This document shows positions 8,613 to 15,971 of a DNA stretch of 64,000 bases, piece by piece. The stretch is from Clavibacter zhangzhiyongii. Lineage in GTDB: Bacteria; Actinomycetota; Actinomycetes; Actinomycetales; Microbacteriaceae. The notes under the pieces were generated by a model that was not told the origin of the DNA, made no database searches, and saw nothing but the letters and a program-made list of their open reading frames with translations. A program made the translations under genes and the position numbers. The stretch spans positions 248,001-312,000 of the forward strand of contig NZ_CP061274.1 of the NCBI RefSeq assembly GCF_014775655.1. The letters run 5' to 3'. How positions within the stretch are numbered: position 1 is the stretch's first letter; every line of letters starts with the position of its first letter.

Positions 8613-9021
8613 GCGGATCCGGCGCCCGCCGCGTGCGCCCCGTGTCCGTGACCACCGCGTAGCCCTCGCGCGCCCAGTACTCGAACCCGCCGATCAGCTC
8701 CTGCACGCGCGTGTAGCCGAGCGTCGCGAGCGTGAGGGCGGCGCGCGTGCTCCCGTTGCACCCGGGACCCCAGCAGTAGACGACGACGCGCGCGTCCCGG
8801 TCGGGCACCTCGGCGGCGGCGCGCGCGGCGAGCTCGGCGCCGGGGATGTGGAGGGCTCCCGGGATCCGCCCCTGGCGCCACGACGCGTCGGATCGCACGT
8901 CCACCACGAGGGGCGCGGCGCCGCTCGCGCGGTCGGCGGCGAGGTCGGCGGGATCCGTCTCGTAGGTCAGCTTGGCGGCGAAGAAGTCGGTCGCGGTGAG
9001 GCTCGTCTGCATGCCCTCCAT
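8593..9021 (-). CDS. Rhodanese-like sulfurtransferase domain protein
   Basis: A single rhodanese domain of 142 residues. LVVDVRSDASWRQGRIPGALHIPG is the conserved cradle. The active loop reads VVYCWGPGCNGSTRAA, with the first cysteine as the likely persulfide carrier; this CxGPxCNxS variant occurs in a known subgroup. The start may be 9021 or 9012; upstream methionines lie outside the domain. It is divergent from an Lrp/AsnC regulator and converges, with a short overlap, on the serine hydrolase gene. Confidence 0.85.
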   Translation of the reverse strand: MEGMQTSLTATDFFAAKLTYETDPADLAADRASGAAPLVVDVRSDASWRQGRIPGALHIPGAELAARAAAEVPDRDARVVVYCWGPGCNGSTRAALTLATLGYTRVQELIGGFEYWAREGYAVVTDTGRTRRAPDPLTAPAG

Positions 9022-9107
9022 CGAAGCGGCCGGGCATGGGGACGGGGAAGGGCCGTCGCGCGGCATCGGGGCCGTCGCGCCGCGGATCGCCCGGTAGGTT
9101 CGGCCGC

Positions 9108-9566
9108 ATGCCGACGAATCCGCCGCTGAGCCTCGACGCCACCGACCACGCGATCATCGCCGAGCTCCAGGGCGACGGCCGGATGAGCGTCGCGCAGCTC
9201 GGCCGCGCGGTCTCGCTCTCGGCGAGCGCGACCGCCGAGCGGGTCCGCCGGCTCACCGAGGCCGGGATCATCACGGGGTACTCCATCACGGTGGATCCCG
9301 AGGCGCTCGGCTGGGCCGTCACCGCCTTCGTGCGGCTGGCCTACCCGTCGGGCGACTACCGGCCGTTCCACGCGCTGGTCGCGGAGCTGCCGGAGATCGT
9401 CGAGGCGCACCACGTGACGGGCGCCGACTGCTTCATCGTCAAGGCTTACGCCCGCTCGATGCGCGACCTCGAGCGCATCACCGGTCGCCTCGCCGTCCTC
9501 GGCGGGATCACGACCCACGTCGTGTACTCGAGCCCGGTCCCGGGGCGGCACGTGGGGCCGGCGTGA
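9108..9566 (+). CDS. Lrp/AsnC family transcriptional regulator
   Basis: A 152-residue feast/famine regulator. LDATDHAIIAELQGDGRMSVAQL starts the winged HTH, with LSASATAERVRRLTEAGII as the recognition helix. The RAM (ligand) domain contains VEAHHVTGADCFIVKAYA. It is divergent from the rhodanese gene across about 90 bases. Effector and targets cannot be read from the sequence. A hairpin made of two near-palindromic arms lies just after the stop. Confidence 0.9.
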   Translation: MPTNPPLSLDATDHAIIAELQGDGRMSVAQLGRAVSLSASATAERVRRLTEAGIITGYSITVDPEALGWAVTAFVRLAYPSGDYRPFHALVAELPEIVEAHHVTGADCFIVKAYARSMRDLERITGRLAVLGGITTHVVYSSPVPGRHVGPA

Positions 9567-9594
9567 GCGAGGACTCGAGCCGCCGCAGCGCGTT

Positions 9595-9634
9595 GATGAC
9601 ATCATCAGCCGCTGATCGGCTTGATGATGTCATC
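9595..9634. terminator. AT-richer inverted repeat between convergent genes
   Basis: gatgacatcatca (9595-9607) and tgatgatgtcatc (9622-9634) are a perfect 13-bp inverted repeat with a 14-base loop. The right arm runs over the stop codon of the minus-strand kinase-like gene. It could be a bidirectional terminator. Each arm is also nearly self-palindromic (tgatgacatca, tgatgtcatc), so operator function is an alternative. Confidence 0.55.
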
Positions 9635-10193
9635 GAGCGGGCCCAGGAGCAGCGAAGTCGCCCGTCGCGCACCACCCGCTGAGCGCCACCACCTCCGCCG
9701 CGATCTCCGCGACGGTGCGGCCGTCGGTCGCCACGCGGTGCACCGCGTCCGGCGCGCCCGCCTCGAGCCGTGGTGCCGCGGCCGCGCTGCGCTCCACCGC
9801 CTCGGCGAGCCCCGACCCGATCTCGCGCCCGGCGAGGCGCGCGGCCGCGGTCACGTCGTCGGCCGTGAGCAGCACGGCGACCGCGTCGACCTCGCCGCCG
9901 AGCGCCGCGGTGAGGGCCGGCAGCTCGAGCACGCTGACGGTGTTCGCGTAGACCACCCGCGTCCAGCCCGCCTCGCGGTAGTTCCGCCACATGGCCGCCA
10001 GGTTCCGCTCGGCCAGCGGGATGCCGTGCCGCCACGGCTCCGGGTGAGCCTGGTCGAGCGCGTCGCCCTCGATGAGCGCGTGCGCGACGTCGGCCGCCGT
10101 GAGGATCCGCGCCACCTCCGCCGCCACCGTCGACTTGCCGACGCCCGAGCGCCCGCCGAGGAACAGGGCCTGCGTGCGGGCGGGAGTGGGCAT
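9630..10193 (-). CDS. P-loop nucleotide kinase-like ATPase
   Basis: A 187-residue protein with Walker A GGRSGVGKST near the N-terminus, a HALIEGDALDQAH segment resembling a kinase lid or acceptor region, and VLLTADDVTAAARLAGRE toward the C-terminus. It fits small AAA/zeta-toxin or adenylylsulfate-kinase-like proteins that phosphorylate small molecules. The acceptor is unknown. The start at 10193 begins the P-loop domain; the long open frame upstream is the shadow of GH51. No operon partner is apparent. Confidence 0.75.
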   Translation of the reverse strand: MPTPARTQALFLGGRSGVGKSTVAAEVARILTAADVAHALIEGDALDQAHPEPWRHGIPLAERNLAAMWRNYREAGWTRVVYANTVSVLELPALTAALGGEVDAVAVLLTADDVTAAARLAGREIGSGLAEAVERSAAAAPRLEAGAPDAVHRVATDGRTVAEIAAEVVALSGWCATGDFAAPGPAR

Positions 10194-10237
10194 CGGGCCA
10201 GCGTGGCACGCGATCGCCCGCCGCGCCCGCATCCGCG

Positions 10238-10267
10238 TTGACACCGCGCGCACACCCCCGGGAGAAT
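10238..10267 (+). promoter_or_regulatory. Probable promoter of the GH51 gene
   Basis: TTGACA (10238-10243) is followed after 18 bases by GAGAAT (10262-10267). The -35 is a perfect match and the -10 is weak. The LacI-type operator lies just downstream, where bound repressor would block initiation. Confidence 0.5.
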
Positions 10268-10282
10268 GGGGTGACGTTGCTC

Positions 10283-10296
10283 TTACAACGTTGTAA
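10283..10296. promoter_or_regulatory. LacI-type operator upstream of GH51
   Basis: TTACAACGTTGTAA is a perfect 14-bp palindrome with a central CG, the standard form of LacI/GalR-family operators. Its 12-bp core TACAACGTTGTA differs by one base from the site at 48258-48269 in front of the sugar ABC importer, so the LacI regulator at 51578 is a good candidate to bind both. Confidence 0.7.
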
Positions 10297-10364
10297 CGGC
10301 TCGGATCCACCCGGCACCCCCGGCGTCGATCGGCCCCATTCCCGATGAAGTGAAGGACCACTCC

Positions 10365-11906
10365 ATGACCGACGCCCCCTCGACGACCGACGCCTTCCCG
10401 TCGGCCGACGCACGGATCGCCATCGACCGCACCGCGGTCGTCGCGCCCGTCAACCGCCGCACGTTCGGCTCGTTCGTCGAGCACCTCGGCCGCTGCGTCT
10501 ACGACGGCATCTACGAGCCCGGCCACCCCACCGCGAACGCCGACGGCTTCCGCGGCGACGTCGTCGACCTCGTCAAGGAGCTCGGCACGAGCACCATCCG
10601 CTACCCCGGCGGCAACTTCGTCTCCGGCTACCGCTGGGAGGACGGGGTCGGCCCGCGCGCCCAGCGCCCGAAGCGCCTCGACCTGGCCTGGCACTCGCTC
10701 GAGACCAACGAGGTCGGCCTCGACGAGTTCGCGCGCTGGTGCGAGCTCACCGGCAGCGAGCTGATGATGGCCGTCAACCTCGGCACGCGCGGCGTGCTCG
10801 AGGCGCTCGACATCCTCGAGTACTCCAACCACCCCTCCGGCACCGCGCTCTCCGACCTGCGCATCGCCAACGGATCCCCCGAGCCGCACAACGTGAAGAT
10901 GTGGTGCCTCGGCAACGAGATGGACGGCGACTGGCAGGTCGGCAACATGACCGCCGAGGACTACGGCACGCTCGCCGGCCGCACCGCCCGCGCCATGAAG
11001 ATGGTCGACCCGACCCTCGAGCTCGTCGCGTGCGGCAGCAGCGGATCCGGCATGCCGACGTTCGGCGAGTGGGAGCGGATCGTCCTGGAGAAGACCTACG
11101 ACTCGGTCGACTTCATCTCCGCCCACGCCTACTACCAGGAGCGCAAGGGCGACCTCGGCAGCTTCCTCGCCTCCTCGCTCGACATGGAGTACTTCATCGC
11201 GACGGTCGTCTCCACGGCCGACCACGTGAAGCACCGCCTGAAGAGCGACAAGACGGTCAACATCTCCTTCGACGAGTGGAACGTCTGGTACCTCGACGAG
11301 CACCAGGAGTCGGGCGTCATCACCGAGGGCTGGCCCTACGCGCCGCACCTGCTCGAGGACGTCTACTCGGTCGCCGACGCGGTCGTGCTCGGCAACCTCA
11401 TGATCACGCTGCTCAAGCACAGCGACCGCGTCACGTCGGCCAGCCTCGCGCAGCTCGTGAACGTGATCGCGCCGATCATGACGGAGACCGGCGGCGGCGC
11501 CTGGCGCCAGACGACGTTCTTCCCGTTCTCGGTCACGAGCCGGCTCGCGCAGGGCGAGGTGCTGCGGCCGCGCGTCGACGTCGGCACGTACGAGACCGCG
11601 GTGCACGGCACGGCGCCGCTCGTCGACTCCGTCGCGACCTTCGACGAGGCCACCGGCCGCGCCGCCGTCTTCCTCGTGAACCGCAGCATCACGGACGCGC
11701 TCACGATCGAGGTCGACGTCGCCGGCCTCGCGGTCTCCGAGGTGCTCGAGGCCGCGGGCATCCACGACGAGGACGTCTACGCGAAGAACACGTTCGAGGA
11801 CCGCGAGCGCGTGGGCCTCACGCCGAACTCCTCGGCGTCGCTGACGGACGGCACGCTCACGATCACGCTGCCGCCCGTGTCGTGGACGGCCGTGTCGCTC
11901 GGCTAG
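10365..11906 (+). CDS. Alpha-L-arabinofuranosidase, GH51
   Basis: A 513-residue GH51 retaining enzyme that releases L-arabinofuranose from arabinan, arabinoxylan or arabinooligosaccharides. The general acid/base is Glu185 in CLGNEMDG and the nucleophile Glu304 in SFDEWNVWY. FGSFVEHLGRCVYDGIYEPG is the family N-terminal signature. There is no signal peptide, so it acts on imported oligosaccharides. The ATG at 10365 sits 7 bases after AAGGA, so it is preferred over the in-frame GTG at 10350. An operator palindrome upstream suggests sugar-induced expression. Confidence 0.93.
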   Translation: MTDAPSTTDAFPSADARIAIDRTAVVAPVNRRTFGSFVEHLGRCVYDGIYEPGHPTANADGFRGDVVDLVKELGTSTIRYPGGNFVSGYRWEDGVGPRAQRPKRLDLAWHSLETNEVGLDEFARWCELTGSELMMAVNLGTRGVLEALDILEYSNHPSGTALSDLRIANGSPEPHNVKMWCLGNEMDGDWQVGNMTAEDYGTLAGRTARAMKMVDPTLELVACGSSGSGMPTFGEWERIVLEKTYDSVDFISAHAYYQERKGDLGSFLASSLDMEYFIATVVSTADHVKHRLKSDKTVNISFDEWNVWYLDEHQESGVITEGWPYAPHLLEDVYSVADAVVLGNLMITLLKHSDRVTSASLAQLVNVIAPIMTETGGGAWRQTTFFPFSVTSRLAQGEVLRPRVDVGTYETAVHGTAPLVDSVATFDEATGRAAVFLVNRSITDALTIEVDVAGLAVSEVLEAAGIHDEDVYAKNTFEDRERVGLTPNSSASLTDGTLTITLPPVSWTAVSLG

Positions 11907-12072
11907 TCGCATCCGCTCGACCACGCGCCCGTCGCGCCGCACCCGCGGCCGGCGGGCGTCGTGCGTGGCGGGGTGGGCGCGGTCCACCAGCGGGATCTCG
12001 GCGCGCGGGCGCTGCCGTCGTCCCGGTCCGGTCGCGCCCGTCGCGCTCCGCGCGGAGCCGGACGAGGCCGGA
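11907..12072. other. Intergenic region between convergent genes
   Basis: These 166 bases separate the convergent GH51 and acetyltransferase genes. Short self-complementary stretches are present (for example ctccgcgcggag near 12047), but there is no hairpin as strong as elsewhere in the window and no credible coding frame. Confidence 0.5.
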
Positions 12073-12666
12073 TCAGCCCCGCGGATCCGTGCGGAGCAGC
12101 GCCATGACGATCACGTCGACCGGCTCGCCGTCGAAGCGGAAGCCCGCGCGGAGGCGGCCCTCCTCGACGAAGCCCGCGCGCGCGTAGACGCGGTGAGCGC
12201 GGGGGTTGACGTCCAGGACCTCGAGGGAGATGCGCGCGAGGTCGGTCGCGGCGAACGCGTGGTCGACCAGGAGGCGCACGGCCTCCGAGCCCAGCCCGCG
12301 ATCGCGGCCGGCGGGGCCGATGAGGATGCGGAGGTTCGTGCTGCGGTCCTCGGGGCTCCACTCGTTGAGCACGGCCTCGCCCACGCACGCATCGGTCGCG
12401 CGGTCGACGAGCGCGAGGTCGACGCGATCGGGCTGGTCGGCGCGCGTCGCGTACCAGGTGCGGGTGCGGTCGTCGAGCTCCGGGCGGGCGGCCATCTCCT
12501 CGACCTCGGCCGTGGTGTGCGCGGATCCGGTGAGGCGGATGACGTCGGGGTCGGCGAGGACCGGCCCCATCGCGTCGACGTCGGCGGGGGTGAAGGGGCG
12601 GAGGATCACGCGCTCGCCCTCGAGGCGCGGGAGGGAGGGGAGGAGGCGGGGATCGGCGGTGCTCAC
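12073..12666 (-). CDS. GNAT family N-acetyltransferase (RimJ/RimL type)
   Basis: A 197-residue GNAT. LEGERVILRPFTPADVDAM starts the domain, RDRGLGSEAVRLLVDHAF is the acetyl-CoA loop, and EVLDVNPRAHRVYARAGFVEEGRLR is the C-terminal motif. The GTG at 12666 gives a normal N-terminus; the upstream open frame has no domain content. The substrate is unknown. It lies 26 bases after the stop of the Lsr2-like gene on the same strand and may be co-transcribed with it. Confidence 0.82.
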   Translation of the reverse strand: MSTADPRLLPSLPRLEGERVILRPFTPADVDAMGPVLADPDVIRLTGSAHTTAEVEEMAARPELDDRTRTWYATRADQPDRVDLALVDRATDACVGEAVLNEWSPEDRSTNLRILIGPAGRDRGLGSEAVRLLVDHAFAATDLARISLEVLDVNPRAHRVYARAGFVEEGRLRAGFRFDGEPVDVIVMALLRTDPRG

Positions 12667-12692
12667 GCGTCCATGGTGCCGGAGCCGGCGGG

Positions 12693-13052
12693 TCAGCGCC
12701 CGTCGCGCCCGCGGTAGAGCGTCATGAGCGTCGCCGAGATGCGGCCGCCGGGGCCCAGCCGGTGCCCGTTCGCCTCGAGCCACGCGCGGGCGGCGGCGCG
12801 TTCGCCGGTCGGGGCGGAGCCGGGGGCGGAGCCAGCGCCGGCGCCCGGGGTCGCGGCGTCGTCGCGGATGGGCGTGATGGTCACCGCGGTGCGGCGGCCG
12901 GCCGCCACGTAGGGGGCGAGCGCGTCGCGCAGCTCCCGGGCCGCCGATGCGTCGAGGTCGATCTCGTGCACGATGCCGTCGAGGCCGAAGCGCACCGTCT
13001 CGGTCGTCTCGTCCAGGCGGTCGTCCCCGCGCGGATCCACGTGCTCGGCCAT
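12693..13052 (-). CDS. Lsr2-like nucleoid-associated protein
   Basis: A 119-residue protein with Lsr2 architecture. The N-terminal dimerisation strands read ETVRFGLDGIVHEIDLDASAA followed by LRDALAPYVAAGRR. A low-complexity Ala/Gly/Pro linker leads to a C-terminal helix pair ARAWLEANGHRLGPGGRISATLM. Lsr2 binds AT-rich DNA in the minor groove through an RGR motif. Here that position reads GGR, and the basic linker of mycobacterial Lsr2 is replaced by an Ala/Gly/Pro stretch, so DNA binding may be weaker or altered. Confidence 0.8.
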   Translation of the reverse strand: MAEHVDPRGDDRLDETTETVRFGLDGIVHEIDLDASAARELRDALAPYVAAGRRTAVTITPIRDDAATPGAGAGSAPGSAPTGERAAARAWLEANGHRLGPGGRISATLMTLYRGRDGR

Positions 13053-13120
13053 GCCGTCTCCCTGCTCTCGAGTCCCCTCTCGCAGCCTAGGTCGCCCCGC
13101 CGACGTGGTCGTGCGCTAGA

Positions 13121-13135
13121 TGAGAACGGTTCTCT
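13121..13135. promoter_or_regulatory. Zur-like operator upstream of the CobW-C protein
   Basis: TGAGAACGGTTCTCT contains the perfect inverted repeat GAGAAC-G-GTTCTC (13122-13134), ending 15 bases before the CobW-C gene. It shares the TGAnAAnCGnTTCTC pattern with the box at 14953-14967 in front of the zinc importer, matching actinobacterial Zur boxes. Confidence 0.7.
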
Positions 13136-13149
13136 TCTAGGATCGGGGC

Positions 13150-14223
13150 ATGGATCCCCACGCCGACTTCCCCGACCCCGCCGTCCGCCGCGGCCTCGCC
13201 GTGACCCTCGTCTCCGCGAGCGACCTCACGACCGCCTCGCGCGTCGCCGCCGCGACGACCGGGGCATCCGCGGATGCCGCGCCGTCCGTGGTCGAGGCGC
13301 CGGGCGGCGACAGCGGCGACCTCGGCGCGGACCTCGCCGACGGCCTCATCGCCGACGCCGACGACGGGCGCATCGGGCTCGCGGTCGTCGCGCTCGAGCC
13401 GGCCGCGGATCCCCTCGAGGTCGCGCTGGTTCTGGAGCACGTCGTCGAGGCCCGGCATCCGGGGGCGACGCCCATCGGGATCCTCGACGTGGTGGCGGTC
13501 TCCTCGGTGGCCGAGATCCGCGACCTGCTGCTCGACCCCGACGGCGAGGACCGCGTCCCGTTCGACGCCGCCGAGCGGCTGGCCGGCCGGCTCGAGTGCG
13601 CGAGCGTCGTGGTGCTCGGCGACCTGGATCCCGCGCGCCCGACGCCCGACGGCCACCGCGTCCGGGCGCTGCTGGCGCTGCTCGCGCCCGACGCGCGGGT
13701 CGTGTCCGTGGGCGACCGGGAGTCGCTCGCGACCGGGCGCCTGCGGATCCGGCTGCAGCGGGCGCGTCGGCTGGCGGCCGGCATGGGCTGGCAGGTCGCG
13801 CTCGCGGGGGAGGGGCCCGCGCGGGCCGACGGCGCGATGGGCGTCCACGTCTTCCGCGACCCGCGCCCCTTCCACCCGGGCCGCCTGCACGCGGCCGTCG
13901 CGCACGACCTCGTGCCCGGCGAGGTCGGCCGCATCGCGCGCTCCCGCGGCCTCGTGCGCCTCGCGACGCGGCCCGCGACCGTCGGCTCGTGGGCCACCGC
14001 GGGCGACGTGCTGAGCCTGGATCCCACCGGCATGCTCAGCTGGGACGCCGACTCGCCCGCGGGCCAGGAGATCGCCTTCGTCGGCGAGGGCCTCGACGGC
14101 GCCCGGCTCGACGCGGTCCTCGGCGCGTGCCTGCTCGCGCCGGGCGAGCTCGTGGAGGGGCCGGAGGCGTGGCACGGCTACGCGGATCCGTTCCCCGCCT
14201 GGGACGCCGAGCACCGGCACTGA
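13150..14223 (+). CDS. CobW C-terminal domain protein lacking a GTPase P-loop
   Basis: A 357-residue relative of CobW/COG0523 zinc chaperones. The C-terminal half matches the CobW-C domain: FRDPRPFHPGRLHAAV, a GLVRLATRP strand and a GQEIAFVGEGLD ending. The N-terminus (LAVTLVSASDLTTASRVA) aligns where GxxGxGKT should be but has no Walker A. The base-recognition position reads VVVLGDLDP instead of NKxD, so GTP hydrolysis is unlikely. The ATG sits behind a Zur-like box next to the zinc importer, so it is probably a zinc-starvation protein. Its exact role is unknown. Confidence 0.75.
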   Translation: MDPHADFPDPAVRRGLAVTLVSASDLTTASRVAAATTGASADAAPSVVEAPGGDSGDLGADLADGLIADADDGRIGLAVVALEPAADPLEVALVLEHVVEARHPGATPIGILDVVAVSSVAEIRDLLLDPDGEDRVPFDAAERLAGRLECASVVVLGDLDPARPTPDGHRVRALLALLAPDARVVSVGDRESLATGRLRIRLQRARRLAAGMGWQVALAGEGPARADGAMGVHVFRDPRPFHPGRLHAAVAHDLVPGEVGRIARSRGLVRLATRPATVGSWATAGDVLSLDPTGMLSWDADSPAGQEIAFVGEGLDGARLDAVLGACLLAPGELVEGPEAWHGYADPFPAWDAEHRH

Positions 14224-14249
14224 GCGCGGCCGGCCCGGGCGGCGCGGCC

Positions 14250-14269
14250 GGATCGGATCGGATCGGATC
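14250..14269. repeat. Short tandem repeat (GGATC)4
   Basis: Four perfect copies of the pentamer ggatc lie in the 53-base gap between the convergent CobW-C and AztA genes. It is a simple sequence repeat outside coding sequence, with no obvious hairpin. Confidence 0.7.
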
Positions 14270-14276
14270 AGCCTCG

Positions 14277-14933
14277 TCAGTCGGCCGGGTCGGCGACCAC
14301 GCGCCCGTCGTCGAGCCGCACGACGCGGTCGGCGTCGGCGAGCACCAGGGGGTCGTGCGAGACGGCGACCACGGCGACCCCGCGGTCGGCCTCGGAGCGC
14401 AGGATCGCGCGGATCCACCCGGCGCTCGCGGCGTCGAGCCCGGTGGTCGGCTCGTCGAGGAGCAGCAGCCCGGCACCGCGCGCGATGCCCTGCGCGAGCA
14501 GGGCGCGCTGGCGCTGGCCGCCCGAGAGCGCGGCGAACCCCTGCCCCGCGAGAGGGATCAGGCCGAGCCGGTCGAGCGCGTCGTCGACGGCCCGCCTCGC
14601 CTCCGCGTCGAGCCGGCGCCAGCGGCCCGTCCTGCCCCATGCGCCCACCGTGACGACGTCGCGCACGGTGACCGGCAGGCCGTCGGGGACGGCGGCGCGC
14701 TGGGGCACGAAGGCGGCGGGATCCGCGGCGGTCCGGGTCCCGGAGGCGAGCGGGCGGGTGCCCGCGATCACCTCGAGGAGCGTCGACTTGCCCGCGCCGT
14801 TCGGGCCGGCGATCACGGTGACGGCCCCGCGGCGCACGTCGAGGTCGACCCCGTCGAGGGCGCGGCGGTCGCCGAAGTCGACCCGGGCGGCGCGGAGGGA
14901 GGCGGCGGGAGCGGTCGTCGTCGCGGAGGGCAT
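14277..14933 (-). CDS. aztA: Zinc ABC transporter ATP-binding protein AztA
   Basis: A 218-residue ABC ATPase. Walker A is GPNGAGKST (about 43-51), the signature LSGGQRQR and Walker B LLLLDEPTTGLD, followed by the switch histidine in VVAVSHDP. It powers zinc import with the divergent permease and the downstream solute-binding protein. I choose the ATG at 14933. The ATG at 14951 would place the start almost inside the Zur-like box. The name rests on the neighbouring aztBCD-type genes, since ZnuC would look similar. Confidence 0.85.
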   Translation of the reverse strand: MPSATTTAPAASLRAARVDFGDRRALDGVDLDVRRGAVTVIAGPNGAGKSTLLEVIAGTRPLASGTRTAADPAAFVPQRAAVPDGLPVTVRDVVTVGAWGRTGRWRRLDAEARRAVDDALDRLGLIPLAGQGFAALSGGQRQRALLAQGIARGAGLLLLDEPTTGLDAASAGWIRAILRSEADRGVAVVAVSHDPLVLADADRVVRLDDGRVVADPAD

Positions 14934-14952
14934 GGGGTCGATCCTATCCATT

Positions 14953-14967
14953 TGATAAGCGTTCTCA
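14953..14967. promoter_or_regulatory. Zur-like operator between aztA and aztB
   Basis: TGATAAGCGTTCTCA is an imperfect 15-bp palindrome (TGA-n-AA ... TT-n-TCA around CG) in the divergent aztA/aztB gap. It has the same pattern as 13121-13135. One site could repress both divergent promoters when zinc is sufficient. Confidence 0.7.
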
Positions 14968-14989
14968 TTCTCGACTACGGTCGGGGATC

Positions 14990-15901
14990 GTGCCCTTCCT
15001 CACCTCCGGGATCCTCGAGCCCTTCGCCCTCGACTTCCTCCAGCGCGCCCTCCTCGGCGGCGCGCTCGTCGCGATCCTCTGCGGCGTCGTGGGCACCTGG
15101 GTCGTCATCCGCGGCATGGCGTTCCTCGGCGAGGCGCTCGCCCACGGGATGCTGCCCGGCGTCGCGCTCGCCACGGTGCTCGGGCTGCCCGTGCTCGTCG
15201 GCGGCGCGCTGAGCGCGGTCGCGATGAGCCTCGGCATCGCCGCCCTCCAGCGCCGCGGCCGGCTCTCCTACGACACGAGCATCGGCCTGCTCTTCGTCGC
15301 GATGCTCGCCCTCGGCGTCGTCGTGATCTCGCACTCGGGCAGCTTCGCCACGGATGCGACCGCCATCCTCTTCGGCGACATCCTCGCCATCACCCCGCTC
15401 GACATCGCGCTGCTCGGCGGCGCCGTCGTCGTGGGGCTCGGCACGGCGTGGGCGTTCCACCGGCCGCTCGTGGCGCTCGCGCTGGATCCCCGCATCGCCG
15501 CCGTGCTGCGCCTCGGCCCCCGCTCGGCGCAGGCCGCGCTCGTCGGGCTCGTGACCCTCGCGGTCGTCGCGTCGTACCAGGCCGTCGGATCCCTGCTGGT
15601 CGTCGGCCTGCTGCTCGCGCCGGCCGTCGCCGCCGGGCACTGGACCGCCCGGATCCCCACGCGGATGGCGCTCGCGGCGGTGCTCGGCATCGCGTCCGTG
15701 CTCGTCGGCCTCCTCGTGTCGTGGCACGCGGCGACGGCGGCGGGTGCCTCGGTGGCGGTCACCGCGATCGCCGTGGCCGCGCTCTCGGGGGCGGCCCGGG
15801 CGGGCCTCACCGCGTGGCGCTCCCGCGGAGCCGCCGCCGACCGCGGCCGCGCCGCCGCCGAGCCGCCCGCCCGCTCCCCGGCGGGCGTGCCCGCCTCGTG
15901 A
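14990..15901 (+). CDS. aztB: Zinc ABC transporter permease AztB
   Basis: A 303-residue ABC-3 family (ZnuB/MntB-like) permease with about eight hydrophobic segments, starting with FLQRALLGGALVAILCGVVGTW. GTWVVIRGMAFLGEALAHGMLPG is the family motif around the second membrane segment. It forms the zinc channel with AztA. The GTG at 14990 lies 22 bases after the Zur-like box. The C-terminal tail is rich in Ala/Arg/Pro and cytoplasmic. It is first in an operon with aztD-like, aztC and aztD. Confidence 0.87.
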   Translation: MPFLTSGILEPFALDFLQRALLGGALVAILCGVVGTWVVIRGMAFLGEALAHGMLPGVALATVLGLPVLVGGALSAVAMSLGIAALQRRGRLSYDTSIGLLFVAMLALGVVVISHSGSFATDATAILFGDILAITPLDIALLGGAVVVGLGTAWAFHRPLVALALDPRIAAVLRLGPRSAQAALVGLVTLAVVASYQAVGSLLVVGLLLAPAVAAGHWTARIPTRMALAAVLGIASVLVGLLVSWHAATAAGASVAVTAIAVAALSGAARAGLTAWRSRGAAADRGRAAAEPPARSPAGVPAS

Positions 15902-15971
15902 CCACCGCATGACCGCCGCGACGGCCGACCGCCGCGATCCCGCCCCGACCCCACCCCGACGGAAGGACCCC

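Noticed and set aside
9630-11987. 785-codon minus-strand frame covering GH51
   Set aside because: Only its last 187 codons (9630-10193) form a real P-loop protein. The rest is the shadow of GH51.
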